NCBI GenBank assembly: GCA_907165275.2
Contig: OU015652.1
Location: 5,595,001-5,659,000, forward strand
Origin: Zygaena filipendulae
Lineage: Eukaryota > Arthropoda > Insecta > Lepidoptera > Zygaenidae
Length of the DNA stretch: 64,000 nt
Reading direction: 5' to 3'
The first letter of the stretch is position 1, and each line of letters opens with the position of its first letter. Under the pieces are notes generated by a model that saw nothing but the letters and a program-made list of their open reading frames with translations, made no database searches and was not told where the DNA came from. Positions 32,398 through 43,270 of the stretch are shown here, one piece after another. The position numbers and the translations under genes were made by a program.

Positions 32398-32855
32398 TTG
32401 TCACTTGTCAGGTTTTGATGACATATGATTAAAAAATAGTGTTGTGACTAAATGACTGTAAGAAAATGACTGACTTATAAAGAAATTAAAATGACTGAAT
32501 GGTAAAAAAATTTTTTTTTGAACTGAAGGTTTTAAAAATTACGTCAAGATTTATGGTAAATCCGCGTTGTCAGTTCATCGGGCCAAAATGTCGTCATAGG
32601 GATTTCATAAGAAAAACCTTGTCACGTTTTGATGAAATACTTATGATTAAAAAATAGTGTTGTGACTAAATGACTGTACGAAAATGACTAACTGATAAAG
32701 AAAATGACTGAAAGGTAAAAAAAAAATTTTTTGAACTAAAGGTTTTAAAAATTACGTCAAGATTTATTTAAGGTAAATTCGCGTTGTCAGTTTATCAGGC
32801 CAAAATTATCCATAGTGTATGTCGTCATAGGGATTTCATAAGAAAAACTGTGCTG
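32398..32855 (+). repeat. Tandem duplication of about 220-235 bp
   Basis: Both units contain GATTAAAAAATAGTGTTGTG, AGGTTTTAAAAATTACGTCA and GTCGTCATAGGGATTTCATA. The second unit carries an 18-bp insert (TTATCCATAGTGTAT region). No coding potential. Confidence 0.85.
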
Positions 32856-33019
32856 TATTGAATTCTTTGAATTAATAAAACTTAAGACTAGTTATGAAAC
32901 GAATACGAATGCGATAATCGCGTATCGCCGAATATCGTGACACAATAGTCAGTCAGTATCGTATACTAACTGAACGCATCGTTCTTACAATGAACCTGGC
33001 TCTGGCAATATATTATTTC

Positions 33020-33420
33020 AGTGTTCTTCTTCTTCTTTTTCTTTAATAATGGCACCTATAATCGGTAGTATCTCTAAGTAGTTTGTGTCTATAATTATAA
33101 TTTGCCAATGACAACGTTTCTTAGTAATATAAATTTCTTCATCTACTTCTTCAATTTTGGCGAAACGCCAATGTTAGATTGTTCCCTAAGTTAAAACATG
33201 GCTCCCTTCAAAGCCAGTTTCCTGCTCGGAGTCCAAAATAGATGCTGAAAAGTGACTGAAATAACGAAGACTTCACGTAAAACGCGTGTGTTCGGTACGG
33301 CTTTCACCCTTCAACCCACAAATTAAGGGTCCCGAGCCCTGAGAACCTCCTCCTCCTTTAGAAGTCGGTTAAAAATTAGAAAAAAATATATGAAGCCAAA
33401 TTTTTTTGGCTATTAAGGTT
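33020..33420 (+). repeat. Dispersed repeat patches upstream of PLEKHA3
   Basis: 33025-33230 repeats 30570-30720. 33238-33310 (GATGCTGAAAAGTGACTGAA) repeats 31988-32055. 33348-33375 is the CCTCCTCCTTTAGAAGTCGG end of repeat family E. Confidence 0.6.
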
Positions 33421-33619
33421 CAACTGTGAAGAGTTGCTTCCAAAAGTTCCGGTAAAGCATCGAAATGCATCTCATCAATGTATTTCGATGTAACTTTAGA
33501 AGAAGAAAAACATAACTGAATTGGCTTTATGGACTTAGATTCCCTTGCCATCTCTAAAAAGGAATAAATAAAAAAAAGGAAAATTCTACGTGTTGGCACC
33601 TCAGAAGTCAGAACACATT

Positions 33620-33830
33620 TGGCACTTGTGACTTGGGCCACTGAGCAAATAATCACTACTACGTTTTAAGAGTAGGCACTTCCATACTAATCGCTGATCC
33701 GATCTATGAAAGCATTTTGTGCCAACCATACCAATGCAATGTATGTATGGCACGGTCATAGAAAGGAGATTGACAGGGTATGGACCAAATGCTGCCCAGG
33801 AGTAGGACTACCTTGACTGAGTTCCTTGCA
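33620..33830. repeat. Family F duplication block
   Basis: ACTGAGCAAATAATCACTAC, TAAGAGTAGGCACTTCCATA, ATGAAAGCATTTTGTGCCAA and ATGTATGGCACGGTCATAG recur at 41845-41980, 42085-42190 and 42985-43070 upstream of POLD1. Confidence 0.75.
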
Positions 33831-33849
33831 TTGCTTTATATTTAAAAAA

Positions 33850-34190
33850 TTTTTTTTTTTTCAAAATCGGTCCCGGAGAAAAAAAAATAACGTCAGTTTT
33901 GTTTGTACGTTTTATATAGTATGTATGTTCCCCGATTATTCGAAGACGAATGGACCGATTTGGAAAATTCTTTTTTTGGTTGAAAGGGTATACTTCCGAG
34001 GTGGTACCACTGTCATAAGGTCAAGATCTGATGGTGGGATATTGGAGAAATGGAGGGAACTTATCAAATATTATAGGCACACCTACCAATTTTGGGTATT
34101 TTTTGGAATATTTCATGCATTTGCTTTCGGAAAGCACCATTTAGTGAAGTGAAACTAATGATGAAGACAACAGATGACCAGCGAAACTAC
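33850..34190 (-). repeat. Repeat family E (CCGACTTC..GAAGTCGG type), partial
   Basis: GGAAAATTCTTTTTTTGGTT, AAAGGGTATACTTCCGAGGT, GATCTGATGGTGGGATATTG and TGCTTTCGGAAAGCACCATT match, inverted, the copies at 49900-50530 and 57655-57960. The 108-codon ORF is repeat-derived. Confidence 0.6.
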
Positions 34191-34399
34191 TCAATAATAG
34201 GTATTACACAGGTTGCGATTCGATTACTTTAAGGTGGTTGCTGAGCAGTTTATGCTCATCACAGTGCATGTGGTGAAGTGGAGCTGATAGTGTTTATCAG
34301 TAAAACTCGTCAAAAATATACATCCCTCCATCGGGAAAAGCATTTATTTATTGTTATTGTAATTAAGTATTTATTTTTACCCAATAAATAATACCTTTT

Positions 34400-34680
34400 T
34401 TTCCCACGACTCCTAGAATGGAATTAGACGCGCTTTATTTTACTGACTACTACTACTCTTAGGAACATATTGTACTATGTCTACATCCTGGGCAGCACTT
34501 GGTCCACCTTCCATGAATGTTTATGGTTTCCCAATAAATCTCAACAAAAACTTTTTTTTTTCACGACTCCTGGGATAGAATTAGATGCGCTTTATTTTAC
34601 AGACTACTACTATCCTAAGGAACATAATGTACTATGACTTTATTCTGGGCAGCACTTGGTCCACTCTTCATACAAAGATT
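34400..34680 (+). repeat. Tandem duplication, two units of about 150 bp
   Basis: CCCACGACTCCTAGAATGGA ... GGGCAGCACTTGGTCCACC and TTCACGACTCCTGGGATAGA ... GGGCAGCACTTGGTCCACT. An inverse remnant, GGACCAAATGCTGCCCAGG, is at 33782. Confidence 0.75.
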
Positions 34681-34980
34681 GGCATTGTCCTTTGGTTAAG
34701 TATTCCAAAGTTGGTAAAAGTTCGCGCATAAATCCGTAGCAACTTTTGCTTCAAGGGAATGTCGCTGGCCTGACTTGGGCCCACGTCAAATTAATTAACT
34801 ATACATAATATGTCTTGGGCCTTGGCAGTTCGAAAGTCATTAGTAGAAATAAGAAAATTATTTTGTTTGATATTATGTACCTACCTATAAAACGTAGTGA
34901 TTACCTTCTCTCTGCCTACCTACTACTTAGAGGCTACGCTAGCCGCTAAAAAAATAATAAATCTCTGTAGACTAAACAAC

Positions 34981-36503
34981 ATGGAAGGAATTCTGTGGAA
35001 ATGGACAAACTACTGGAATGGTATAAACATAATAATCGTTCTTTCGCAAAAATTAAACCGGGTTCACACTTCACAATACTTTGACGTTATTTTCCACAGG
35101 TTGGCAAACCAGATGGTTTATATTGGAAAACGGTGTTCTATCCTATTACAAATCACAAGATGAAGTAAATCAAGGATGTAAAGGTTCAGTCAAAGTTTCT
35201 GTATGTCAAATAAATGGTAAGATATACTCCATTTACAAAAAAAATATATTTAAACATTAATAATAAACCGAACAATTATCAAAAAGGGGTCTCTTGTATT
35301 CACAGTAAATAATATCGATAATACACGACTTGATTTAGTAATACCAGGTCAGCAACATATGTATCTTCGAGCTCCTTCACCACAAGACCGACAAAAATGG
35401 CTTGTAGCACTTGGAAGTGCTAAAGCATGTGTTGACTCCAAAGTCGAAGGTATGTTCATTTAAGTGAGAATCCATCAAATCCTGAGTTCCTAAAATTATA
35501 AATTCTTCAAGAAAAACTCCACTCTTACCTACCTGGTGAAAATGCTCAATTAATTCCAATAAAATTTTGTATATCTAGAAATTGAGGTAATCTCTGAGAA
35601 AGGACTAGCGGCCGCACTCAGAGTCGACTATAATGATTATTTAGTTAAGTATAGATTTTTAAAACAAAACTGCCGCAATCAGAGACATTCAGTAAATTAA
35701 TGTTAACTGGCATTTAATGAGATGTAACTTAATTAGTTAAATGCCAATTAACATTAATTTATTAAACTTGTCTGATTGCGGCAGTTTTGTTTTAAAAATC
35801 TATACTTAACTAAGTAATCATGAAAGTCGACTCTGAGTGTGGCGGTTAGAATACCTGAAAAAATCCTAAAATATACATAAGTGAAACTGCAGGATATATT
35901 CATGAATTTTGGTAGACTTATGATGTCAATTATTGGTTTATTAACAGTTACAGGATTTGAAGATCCAAATTCATTGAACAACAAAAAATCTGAGTTACGA
36001 CTTTATTGTGATCTCATGATGCAGCAAGTGCATGCTGTTAAGGGTGCAGCTACTGCAGAAGAAGGTCCAGATATACAGGTGTGAGAAATTAATTTCTTCT
36101 GATTATTATGGAATTACACACATTTAGAAAGCATCAAATGGCTATTATATATTTGATTTCCATCATTGTACGATTTGTAATTGCACTTCATTGTGAAACA
36201 AAGTAATGTGTTTGAGACAACAAACAAATATCAATTTTTTGTTCAGGCATTAATTAATAATTATTATTTCAGAAAATTGATAATGCTTCGAGTTTGCTTA
36301 CATCAACCTGTGACACTTTTATACGAACCCTTGAAGATATAATGAAACTAACAAGCAGCACTGGAGTAAACTCTGCACTTTATGAGCTGCCCCTATCCAA
36401 TATGACTGTGCCAAAAAATAATGGTCACAGTAAAACATCACAGCCAAATAATAGAAGTAATAAACAAAATTTATCTAGATCTTCATCACAAGAAAACAGA
36501 TGA
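34981..36503 (+). CDS. PLEKHA3: PLEKHA3/FAPP1-like PH-domain protein (five exons, complete)
   Basis: Exons 34981-35020, 35100-35216, 35306-35449, 35954-36078 and 36273-36503, with GT/AG borders and compatible phases; 218 aa. Residues 1 to about 93 form a PH domain starting [20 protein letters not shown], with [31 protein letters not shown] and [16 protein letters not shown]7 and R18 are the positions that bind PI4P in FAPP proteins. After the PH domain comes [20 protein letters not shown] and [20 protein letters not shown], the conserved helical segment of PLEKHA3/8. The Ser/Asn-rich tail ends at residue 218; there is no glycolipid-transfer (GLTP) domain, so it corresponds to the FAPP1 form. 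In the family it binds PI4P and Arf1 at the trans-Golgi. A family B MITE fills intron 3; an AAATTGAGGTAATC segment at 35580 looks exon-like, but its phase excludes it. AATAAA lies at 36709. Confidence 0.92.
35607..35848. mobile_element. MITE family B, full-length palindromic copy
   Basis: GCGGCCGCACTCAGAGTCGA at the left, TCGACTCTGAGTGTGGCGGT at the right, with inverted inner blocks (AAACAAAACTGCCGCAATCA / TGATTGCGGCAGTTTTGTTT, AATTAATGTTAACTGGCATT / AATGCCAATTAACATTAATT). The whole 242 bp is one imperfect hairpin. In PLEKHA3 intron 3. Confidence 0.8.
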
Positions 36504-37185
36504 TTTTTTTATCTATATTTAATATCTTATATGAAATGTGCAACTGAAACTTAATTATATGCCATTTATTCTGTCAACACAGGCTATTCTTTTTGAAATA
36601 GTTCAAAATATTAGTCAATTCTAATGGCAGCTTTATGAAGTAGTTATCACAATAAGCTTCAGCCTGCAAAACTCAAACAAATCGGGTCAAACCCCATCAC
36701 CAGTGACAAATAAAACATTTTACTGGATAAAGTGAGTGTGAAAAACATAAAAACATTTTACAGAATAATTACAAAAGTACAAGCAGCCTAATACAATATT
36801 ATCCTCAAATTATGTTATTCTAAATAACTAGAGGTTGGTCTATAGTCTATACATTGAAGATCATGGGGACGACTTCATATAGCTATAAAGATTTATTTTT
36901 AGAATTTTTGTGTTTGTATGCATGTCATGCAACACTGCACCAGGAATTGGGTTTCCACAGTTGCTCTATTTAACTTAAAAGCATTGGCTTGTTTCATCGC
37001 AATCATTCCATGAAATAGGATAACAGCTAATTATTTCTTAATTAAATAATGAATGTATATTATAGCTTATTTTAATGCAAAAATATATTTTATTTAAGGT
37101 ACTCTGTAGTCTGGAATATTGTAATTGTATTGGAAATTATATTTAAAAAAATATATATTGTACATTCCTATAATTTTAAATAAGA
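36504..37185 (+). other. PLEKHA3: 3' untranslated region and flank of PLEKHA3
   Basis: AT-rich, no ORF. A canonical AATAAA at 36709-36714 is the first poly(A) signal after the stop. Confidence 0.5.
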
Positions 37186-37189
37186 CTTA

Positions 37190-37610
37190 TTCCATAACAA
37201 TAAAAGTTTCTTCTTTTGGATATTTATAAATACCGCGATTTTTATACTGTATCTCAACGTGCGAGCTTCTTATGTCTGTCCTCTGTGTTTCGAAATCATT
37301 GGTCCGATTGTGATGAAACTTTGGCGGGTTGCTCTGCCTGCGTCCGCAAAGGTTCCAGATCCCAAAACTCACGCGGGTGAAACCGCGGGGCACAGCTAGT
37401 CATAAAAAATTAATGTTTGTATGCATTTCTAAACCATTGGTCCGATGGTGATGATACTTAGGCGAGTTGTTCTGCCTGCGTCCGCAAAGGTTCCTGATAT
37501 ATAGAGATCCTGCGGGAATTCTGTAACTCATCGCGGATGAATCTCCCAAAACGATTGGACCAATTTCGACAGGACATTCACTGTTAATTAGTTAATGTAA
37601 TAAGGAGTAA
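37190..37610 (+). mobile_element. Helitron-like variant, full copy plus fragment
   Basis: A body with TTGGTCCGATTGTGATGAAA and TTGCTCTGCCTGCGTCCGCA ends CGGGGCACAGCTAG at 37399. The same body repeats at 37420-37560 without the terminus. Confidence 0.6.
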
Positions 37611-37624
37611 GGTAAGTAAGTAAG

Positions 37625-37912
37625 TTATTAAAAAATATTGGACACGTATTTTTTCTTTTTTTATGTAGGTAATCAAACACTGACGGCGATACATTGAGAC
37701 GAAATTTCGCGTGACGTCACTAACCAGTGCAGTTTATATGGCGGCTTGTAACGGTTAGTGACGTCACGAGCCCCCACCCTAAACTTTAATGAGCTTTATC
37801 TCTGTGTATTTTCATTTATTTGAAAAATAAAAAAAATACGTGTCTAATGATTTTTAATTTTCTAACTGACTAATTAGAATTTTTATTTTCAAAAGTCGTC
37901 AACATCCCTATT
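37625..37912 (+). mobile_element. MITE family A, left end missing
   Basis: AAAATATTGGACACGTATTT, CGCGTGACGTCACTAACC, GTTAGTGACGTCACGAGC and a CAACATCCCTATTA end. It lies between the PLEKHA3 and POLD1 3' ends. Confidence 0.7.
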
Positions 37913-38080
37913 ATGTTGAGATAATAAAAAAATAATGATAGGTAGGTATATTGTAGTGTAGGTCTGCATAGAATAATTTAACTTATAAAAATATTTAATA
38001 ATATTAACTGGTTAGCAAACTTTAAAAAACAATGTAGGTAAGTAAGTAACAATAAAACTGATAAAAGAACATAAGTGGTT

Positions 38081-41000
38081 TTACCATGTTGGCGCTCCAA
38101 ATCTTGACACAGTTTTCTCTTGTGTATCTAATTCTATTCCTACTTTCTTCCTCATGTAAAATATGGTACAATCTCTATTTGTGCACAAAACTTCCTCATG
38201 GAGACTTCCTTGACACCTCTGGCATTCAGTCCAAAGCTTTGAGAATTTTTCTTGAAGTTGTCTTAATTTGAATATTTCAGTCATGTACAGCTGGGGTTCT
38301 TTTCCTAAACAATGAATACATAGAGCTTTCTTAGCATTATCTGGCATGACAGCTTTACATCCTATACATTTTTCTTTTTTCTTTGTGAACGCAGCTAAAG
38401 CTCCAACTTTTGAAGTCACCATAGCTTTTGTTCTTGTATGTTCTCCTTTTAAAAGGAGCGATTCAGCTTTATCTCCAAGTATTGGTTCAAATATCCTTAA
38501 AAGTGGTTTAGATAGTTGATTCTCCATGTAGTAGTTAAAATCTATTGGAATACTGTTCTCCAGCACGTAAATGGGGTCTTCTGCCTTCATATATGCAGGA
38601 GTATTTTTGGCAGCACAGCATAAAACATAAGGCACTCTATCACCAAGTTTAGGTGCTGTACCTGGATCACGTTTTTTCATTTTATTCGCCAGTTCAACAT
38701 GAGCCTGTTTAGCGGCATAGTCATGCTTTGTAAGTTCCTTTGTTATAACCAGTTGTGATATGTCTATGCGATTACATAATAGATCAGCAATTATCTGCTT
38801 TGCAAAGTTAACAGCACCATCTGGATCTCTATCTATTAATAGTTTCTGAAGACAGGTACTCATCATGTTTGATACTAGAGGGCAGTTGTCTCTTCTAACA
38901 GTTTCAATACCTTTGCAATCCATCTTGTCATATTTATCGGGTCTTGTAAAATAAAGTCCAGCATACCTTTTTTTATTTATAAGGAGATAAGGATAATAAA
39001 CTTTTTCAAATTCTAATTTTATGGGTTTTACAAACTGTGATGTCACAAATTCAGCTGCCTCTCTACCTAACTCCATGCTTTCTTCAAGAGTTTTAACACC
39101 AAATTTAACCATGACAGAATCAGTGTCACCATAAATTACTACTGCATCTTCTTTGTAACCGTTTGCTTTAGTGTATTTTTTTTCTACCTCTGTTTTAGTG
39201 AATTCTATCATGGTTCTTCCATAGGCAGTGACACTTCCTGAAATTTCTAAACATGGTAATTTTCCCACTTGAGCTCCTGTAAATCCATATACAGAGTTGG
39301 CACTTATTTTCAATGCTAGTTGTCTACCATCCAGAACAGATCTCTTGAATGGGTCTTTTTCGTCTTTTAATTCTGCCTTAGCTTTCTTTCTTGCAGCAAG
39401 TAGTGATTCCAATATCTCTGGTAGTAAACCTTTTCTCACATGTGATTTTACAAATGTACATCTTGCAGGTGTAGTTGTTAAGTCATCAGTATCTAAATTA
39501 AGCTCTTTTTGTAGATTAGGTGGAATCAATGTTGTATAACAAAGATTATGAGCCATCATAATACTAGGATATAGTGAAGCAAAATCTAAAGTTGATATAG
39601 GATCTGCATAGTACCCTCTTCTAGGTTCAATAACAGTAGCTCCTTCGAATTGATCATCTGATCCTTGTCCATGATAAGCTGGCATGAGATATCCAGCCTC
39701 CTTTGCTTTCCTTAGTAACTGACTCACCACTTTAATTTGTTGCCCTCTTGTAAGCAAACACAAAAGAGGAACACCAGTAACTCTAGCCATTTCCATATGA
39801 TTAATAATACACATCAATTTGTTCAGAAGTTTCAAAGGCAGATAAGCATCTTTTAGGCAATACATGGCTAATCTTCTTCTTGTCTGTTCACTTTCATTTT
39901 GTAGCTCAGAAATAATGCTGTGATGAACATCTTCTTTCTGTTCTTTTAAAAAGTGATAACTGACTGCATTTAAAGTGTATGATCTTAGTTTATAATCTCT
40001 TACAAGAACAAGCAGTAAGTCAAAAGGAACTCTCCCTTCAAAGTTTATACTCTTATTTTCACGACGACCCATTTGTTTTGACTGCAATATGGAATCTTTA
40101 ATTACAGATCTAATATTTTTAATTCGTCCTAAAAAATCAAAATCATAAACTTTTAAATGTTTTGCACGGTTTATCAGGTATGGCCAGTCAAAATTGCTTA
40201 TGTTATAACCAGTGATAATATCAGGATCTAATTCACGAAAAAAATCTGACCATTTAGCTAACATTTCTGCCTCTGATTGGAAACTTAAAACTTGAGATCC
40301 AACAATAGGTGCACATGTATTTAATGTAAAAACGTTTCTTAAATATGGCTCTTTTTCACCCTGTCTTATAACCATTGAAGCAATTTGAATGACAGGATCA
40401 TGATTTGGCTCTGGAAACACACCTTTTCGTCCAGCACATTCAATGTCAAAACTTAATATTCTATATGGAGCTACTTTTGACCACTCTCCTTCAGGTTGAT
40501 GAGCAATAAAAGTATTCCAAGCCACATCAACTTCAATTTGGCATCTAGATTCGGGTTTTAAAGTTGTATCTTTCGATCTTAATGTCCATTTATTTGCAGG
40601 CAGTTCAATCCAACTACAACCAACAACAGAAGTATCTATCATGAAACGAATATCAAAATCTATATTGGTTTCATAGAATGATGGATCCATTAGGCTAAAA
40701 GTTGTTGGTTGTTTTTCGATTAGACGTTTTGCAGCAGCAATGAGCTTGGGTATCGCTACTGAAACTTTAGCGAATGTAATATCAATGTCACCTTTGTAAT
40801 ACATGATAGATCGAGCTTTAACCAAACGTATCTCCAAAACTGTCTCCCTGATATTGTCTTTATTAGCTCGAAGATCTTCTAGCAAAGCATTATTTAACAC
40901 TTTCTTCATGTCAATACAAGAACTTTCAGTGAAGTTGAGAGGGACAGTTACATAAAAATATGGTGTGAATCCATGAACATGACAACACACAGAATTTTCT

Positions 41001-41329
41001 TCCATAGTAATACCATACATCCTCATTATGGGAACAGGCCCAAGTTGTGATCCTGGCATACCTTGAATTGGTTGTCCATTATAATGGTCTATATCCAGTT
41101 GTTGAAAAACTAACTTTTTACTAAAATCTAGGATTAGAGGCGGTGGTCGAGACCATTTCATGTCAGTAGAACGATTCTCGGGGCCTTCACCAATAACTTG
41201 TGACTCAAAGTCACTACATTCCATCCCCGCAAGTTGTTCCTCAAAACTGCATCGCGCGTCATTTTCGTCATCATCGTCGAGAGGTTTGAACCTCTTTGGA
41301 GTAAAACTTGTATTCTGTTTTCTGTCCAT
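38081..41329 (-). CDS. POLD1: DNA polymerase delta catalytic subunit (single exon, complete)
   Basis: An uninterrupted 1082-codon frame from an ATG in good context (AAAACAATGG). Family-B replicative polymerase for the lagging strand and repair, nuclear. The N-terminus holds a [13 protein letters not shown] charged stretch. Proofreading exonuclease motifs: FDIEC (294-298), [12 protein letters not shown] (374-385) and [10 protein letters not shown] (490-499). Polymerase motifs: [10 protein letters not shown] (582-590); [14 protein letters not shown] (674-686); C, YGDTDSVM (733-740). KKRYAG (786-791) follows. The C-terminal CysA pair is C988/C991 and C1004/C1007; CysB is C1036/C1039/C1049/C1054, the iron-sulfur module that binds the B-subunit. 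All catalytic aspartates are present and the length is normal (human 1107, fly 1092). No intron splits it, and no poly(A) run or flanking duplication marks it as a recent retrocopy. A variant ATTAAA signal lies at 37994-37999 on the minus strand. Confidence 0.97.
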   Translation of the reverse strand: MDRKQNTSFTPKRFKPLDDDDENDARCSFEEQLAGMECSDFESQVIGEGPENRSTDMKWSRPPPLILDFSKKLVFQQLDIDHYNGQPIQGMPGSQLGPVPIMRMYGITMEENSVCCHVHGFTPYFYVTVPLNFTESSCIDMKKVLNNALLEDLRANKDNIRETVLEIRLVKARSIMYYKGDIDITFAKVSVAIPKLIAAAKRLIEKQPTTFSLMDPSFYETNIDFDIRFMIDTSVVGCSWIELPANKWTLRSKDTTLKPESRCQIEVDVAWNTFIAHQPEGEWSKVAPYRILSFDIECAGRKGVFPEPNHDPVIQIASMVIRQGEKEPYLRNVFTLNTCAPIVGSQVLSFQSEAEMLAKWSDFFRELDPDIITGYNISNFDWPYLINRAKHLKVYDFDFLGRIKNIRSVIKDSILQSKQMGRRENKSINFEGRVPFDLLLVLVRDYKLRSYTLNAVSYHFLKEQKEDVHHSIISELQNESEQTRRRLAMYCLKDAYLPLKLLNKLMCIINHMEMARVTGVPLLCLLTRGQQIKVVSQLLRKAKEAGYLMPAYHGQGSDDQFEGATVIEPRRGYYADPISTLDFASLYPSIMMAHNLCYTTLIPPNLQKELNLDTDDLTTTPARCTFVKSHVRKGLLPEILESLLAARKKAKAELKDEKDPFKRSVLDGRQLALKISANSVYGFTGAQVGKLPCLEISGSVTAYGRTMIEFTKTEVEKKYTKANGYKEDAVVIYGDTDSVMVKFGVKTLEESMELGREAAEFVTSQFVKPIKLEFEKVYYPYLLINKKRYAGLYFTRPDKYDKMDCKGIETVRRDNCPLVSNMMSTCLQKLLIDRDPDGAVNFAKQIIADLLCNRIDISQLVITKELTKHDYAAKQAHVELANKMKKRDPGTAPKLGDRVPYVLCCAAKNTPAYMKAEDPIYVLENSIPIDFNYYMENQLSKPLLRIFEPILGDKAESLLLKGEHTRTKAMVTSKVGALAAFTKKKEKCIGCKAVMPDNAKKALCIHCLGKEPQLYMTEIFKLRQLQEKFSKLWTECQRCQGSLHEEVLCTNRDCTIFYMRKKVGIELDTQEKTVSRFGAPTW

Positions 41330-41640
41330 TGTTTTAGACAGGTTATAATGTACTCTTACTCTTTGGTTTTATGGTATGTACTTGTAGGCACGTAGTGATT
41401 ACCTTCTCTCTGCTTGTAGGCAGGCAGGTAATACTGTACTAGAGAACTAGGTAGGTAGGTAGGTATCTGGTAGGTATAAAGGTAAGTAACAGAAATGATT
41501 GAGGTTTCCCGCCAAAATTGCAATGCACTTTTCTTGGTGAATAATTGAGTTTGTAATTATCAAGCATAATATGTAGAATAAAATTTAGGCAAGTAGGTAG
41601 GTACCTAGTACTACTATACTATGCAATATTTTTTAAGTTT
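41330..41640 (-). promoter_or_regulatory. POLD1: 5' flank of POLD1
   Basis: Contains CACGTAGTGATTACCTTCTC at 41390, a word also at 34890 just upstream of the PLEKHA3 start and at 41803. (GTAG)n/(GTAG GTA) runs surround it. No TATA box was recognised. Confidence 0.3.
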
Positions 41641-42333
41641 TTTCACTTGTAACTGTAAGCGACGTCTATCACTACGTTTTTAAGAGTAGGCACCTGTGGC
41701 ACAGACGAATAACTATTATGAGAACATCGAACATACTGACCTCACTGACCTGTGGTAGGCACCACAAATTAACTAGACTTATGTCTAAAGAGTAGGCACC
41801 ACTAGTGATTACCTTCTCTCTGGGCACCACCTCAGGGCACCACTGAGCAAATAATCCCTACGTTTTAAGAGTAGGCACTTCCATACTAACCGCTGAGGCT
41901 GAACCGATCTATGAAAGCATTTTGTGCCAACCATACCAATGCAATGTATGTATGGCGCGGTCATAGAAATTTGGTTAAGTATTCCAAAGTTGGTAAAAAA
42001 ATTTGTGCATAAATCCATAGCAACTTTTGCTTCAAGGGAATGTCGCTGGCCTGGTAGGCACTAGCCACCATAAGTCTAGTTAATATAATCGCTGAACCGA
42101 TCTATGAAAGCGTTTTGTGCCAACCACAAATTAACTAATACCATATCAATGCAATGTATGACGCGGACGCGGTCATAGAAATTTGGTATTCCAAAGTTGG
42201 TAAAGAAGTTCGCGCATAAATCTATAGTATCTTTTGGTTCAAGGCAGTGTCGCTGGCCTGCTTGAAAGTATTATGTAATTAAGTACCTATGTAGTCTGTA
42301 GTAACCACTGAGCAGTGAGCAAATAATAGTAAT
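41640..42333. repeat. Family F duplication blocks upstream of POLD1
   Basis: Two consecutive copies (41825-42055, 42065-42265) of a unit with GCTGAACCGATCTATGAAAG, TTAAGTATTCCAAAGTTGGT and GGGAATGTCGCTGGCCTG. A third lies at 42970-43115 and further pieces at 33620-33750 and 34672-34775. No transposon ends were found. Confidence 0.75.
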
Positions 42334-42963
42334 AGGGTACTTGCATGAAATTTATAATAAGAAATTGTGTCAATATTTCAAAAATAGAGCCTTAGAAAAG
42401 CGTTATCGTGAAAGATTTACTAAAAAAATTTCAATAGTTTCCAAAATATTCAACTTTTAATTTTGTGAAACGGAACGTTGCAACGAAACACCAATCACAG
42501 CCAAGCTTGACACATGACGTCACTTTTATTTTTTTAGGAAGCATTTACCTCTTTCAGAGAAGGCAAAATAAACTAAGTGCATACAGACAATGCATATTTT
42601 CCATTTTCTGAAGTTTTTTTACTTTAAAATGCATTGGTAACATGCATTTCGATTCTTTACTGGAACTCTTGGAAGTAAATCGACACAGTTCAACCTTAAT
42701 TTCGCTTTGGATATAGAAGTTATCAGTCTGTCAGTGTCACATGATGCTGTCCATACGACAGTAACATTTCTATCACAGTTTAATAAGGCGTAATTTTGAA
42801 CATGTGACGTCATTTCGCGCTTCGGAGCTAAAGTCTAAAGTAGGAACTTTGAAACGCTCTATTTAATTAATTTACGCATATATTTTTTTTCTTTTTCTTG
42901 CTTTGTTTAAGTAGGCCATATATCTTTAAAATAGACTGAAAAAAAAATTCATGCAAGTACCCT
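42334..42963 (-). mobile_element. MITE family C, complete copy, inverted (630 bp)
   Basis: Ends AGGGTACTTGCATGAA and TTCATGCAAGTACCCT with AAT/AT flanks. Close to the copy at 30731. The shared ORF persists for 64 codons (42813-42619). Confidence 0.8.
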
Positions 42964-42969
42964 ATTTAT

Positions 42970-43270
42970 ACGTTTCAAAAGTCGGCACTTTCATAATAAT
43001 CCGTAATCGCTGAACCGATCTATGAAATCATTTTGTGCAATGCAATGACGCGGTCATAGGAATTTGGTTAAGTATTCCAAAGTTGGTAAGGAAGTTCGTG
43101 TATCCATAGTAACTTTTGCTTATCATGGAGAACCGCCTCGTATGGGGGAGTAGTTGAAAAAAGTGTCCAGCGGTAAACAGCAAATTATTGTTCGAACTTC
43201 GAACACTCACCGAAATGGCGCTAGTGTAGGAAGTGGATATGATATGAACTTAGCTGTTAGGTATAAACAG
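42970..43270. repeat. Family F block, third copy upstream of POLD1
   Basis: AATCGCTGAACCGATCTATG, GACGCGGTCATAGGAATTTG and AAGTTGGTAAGGAAGTTCG. Confidence 0.65.

Noticed and set aside
33826..34152. 108-codon plus ORF
   Set aside because: Matches family E repeat sequence in reverse; no domain.
35580..35606. Extra PLEKHA3 exon (AAATTGAGGTAATC...)
   Set aside because: Looks coding (EIEVISEK) after a TAG acceptor, but the only usable donor gives phase 0 while the following exon needs phase 1. Splicing 35449 to 35954 keeps the frame.
38086..41348. Plus-strand ORFs of 60-80 codons over POLD1
   Set aside because: Antisense shadows of the polymerase frame.
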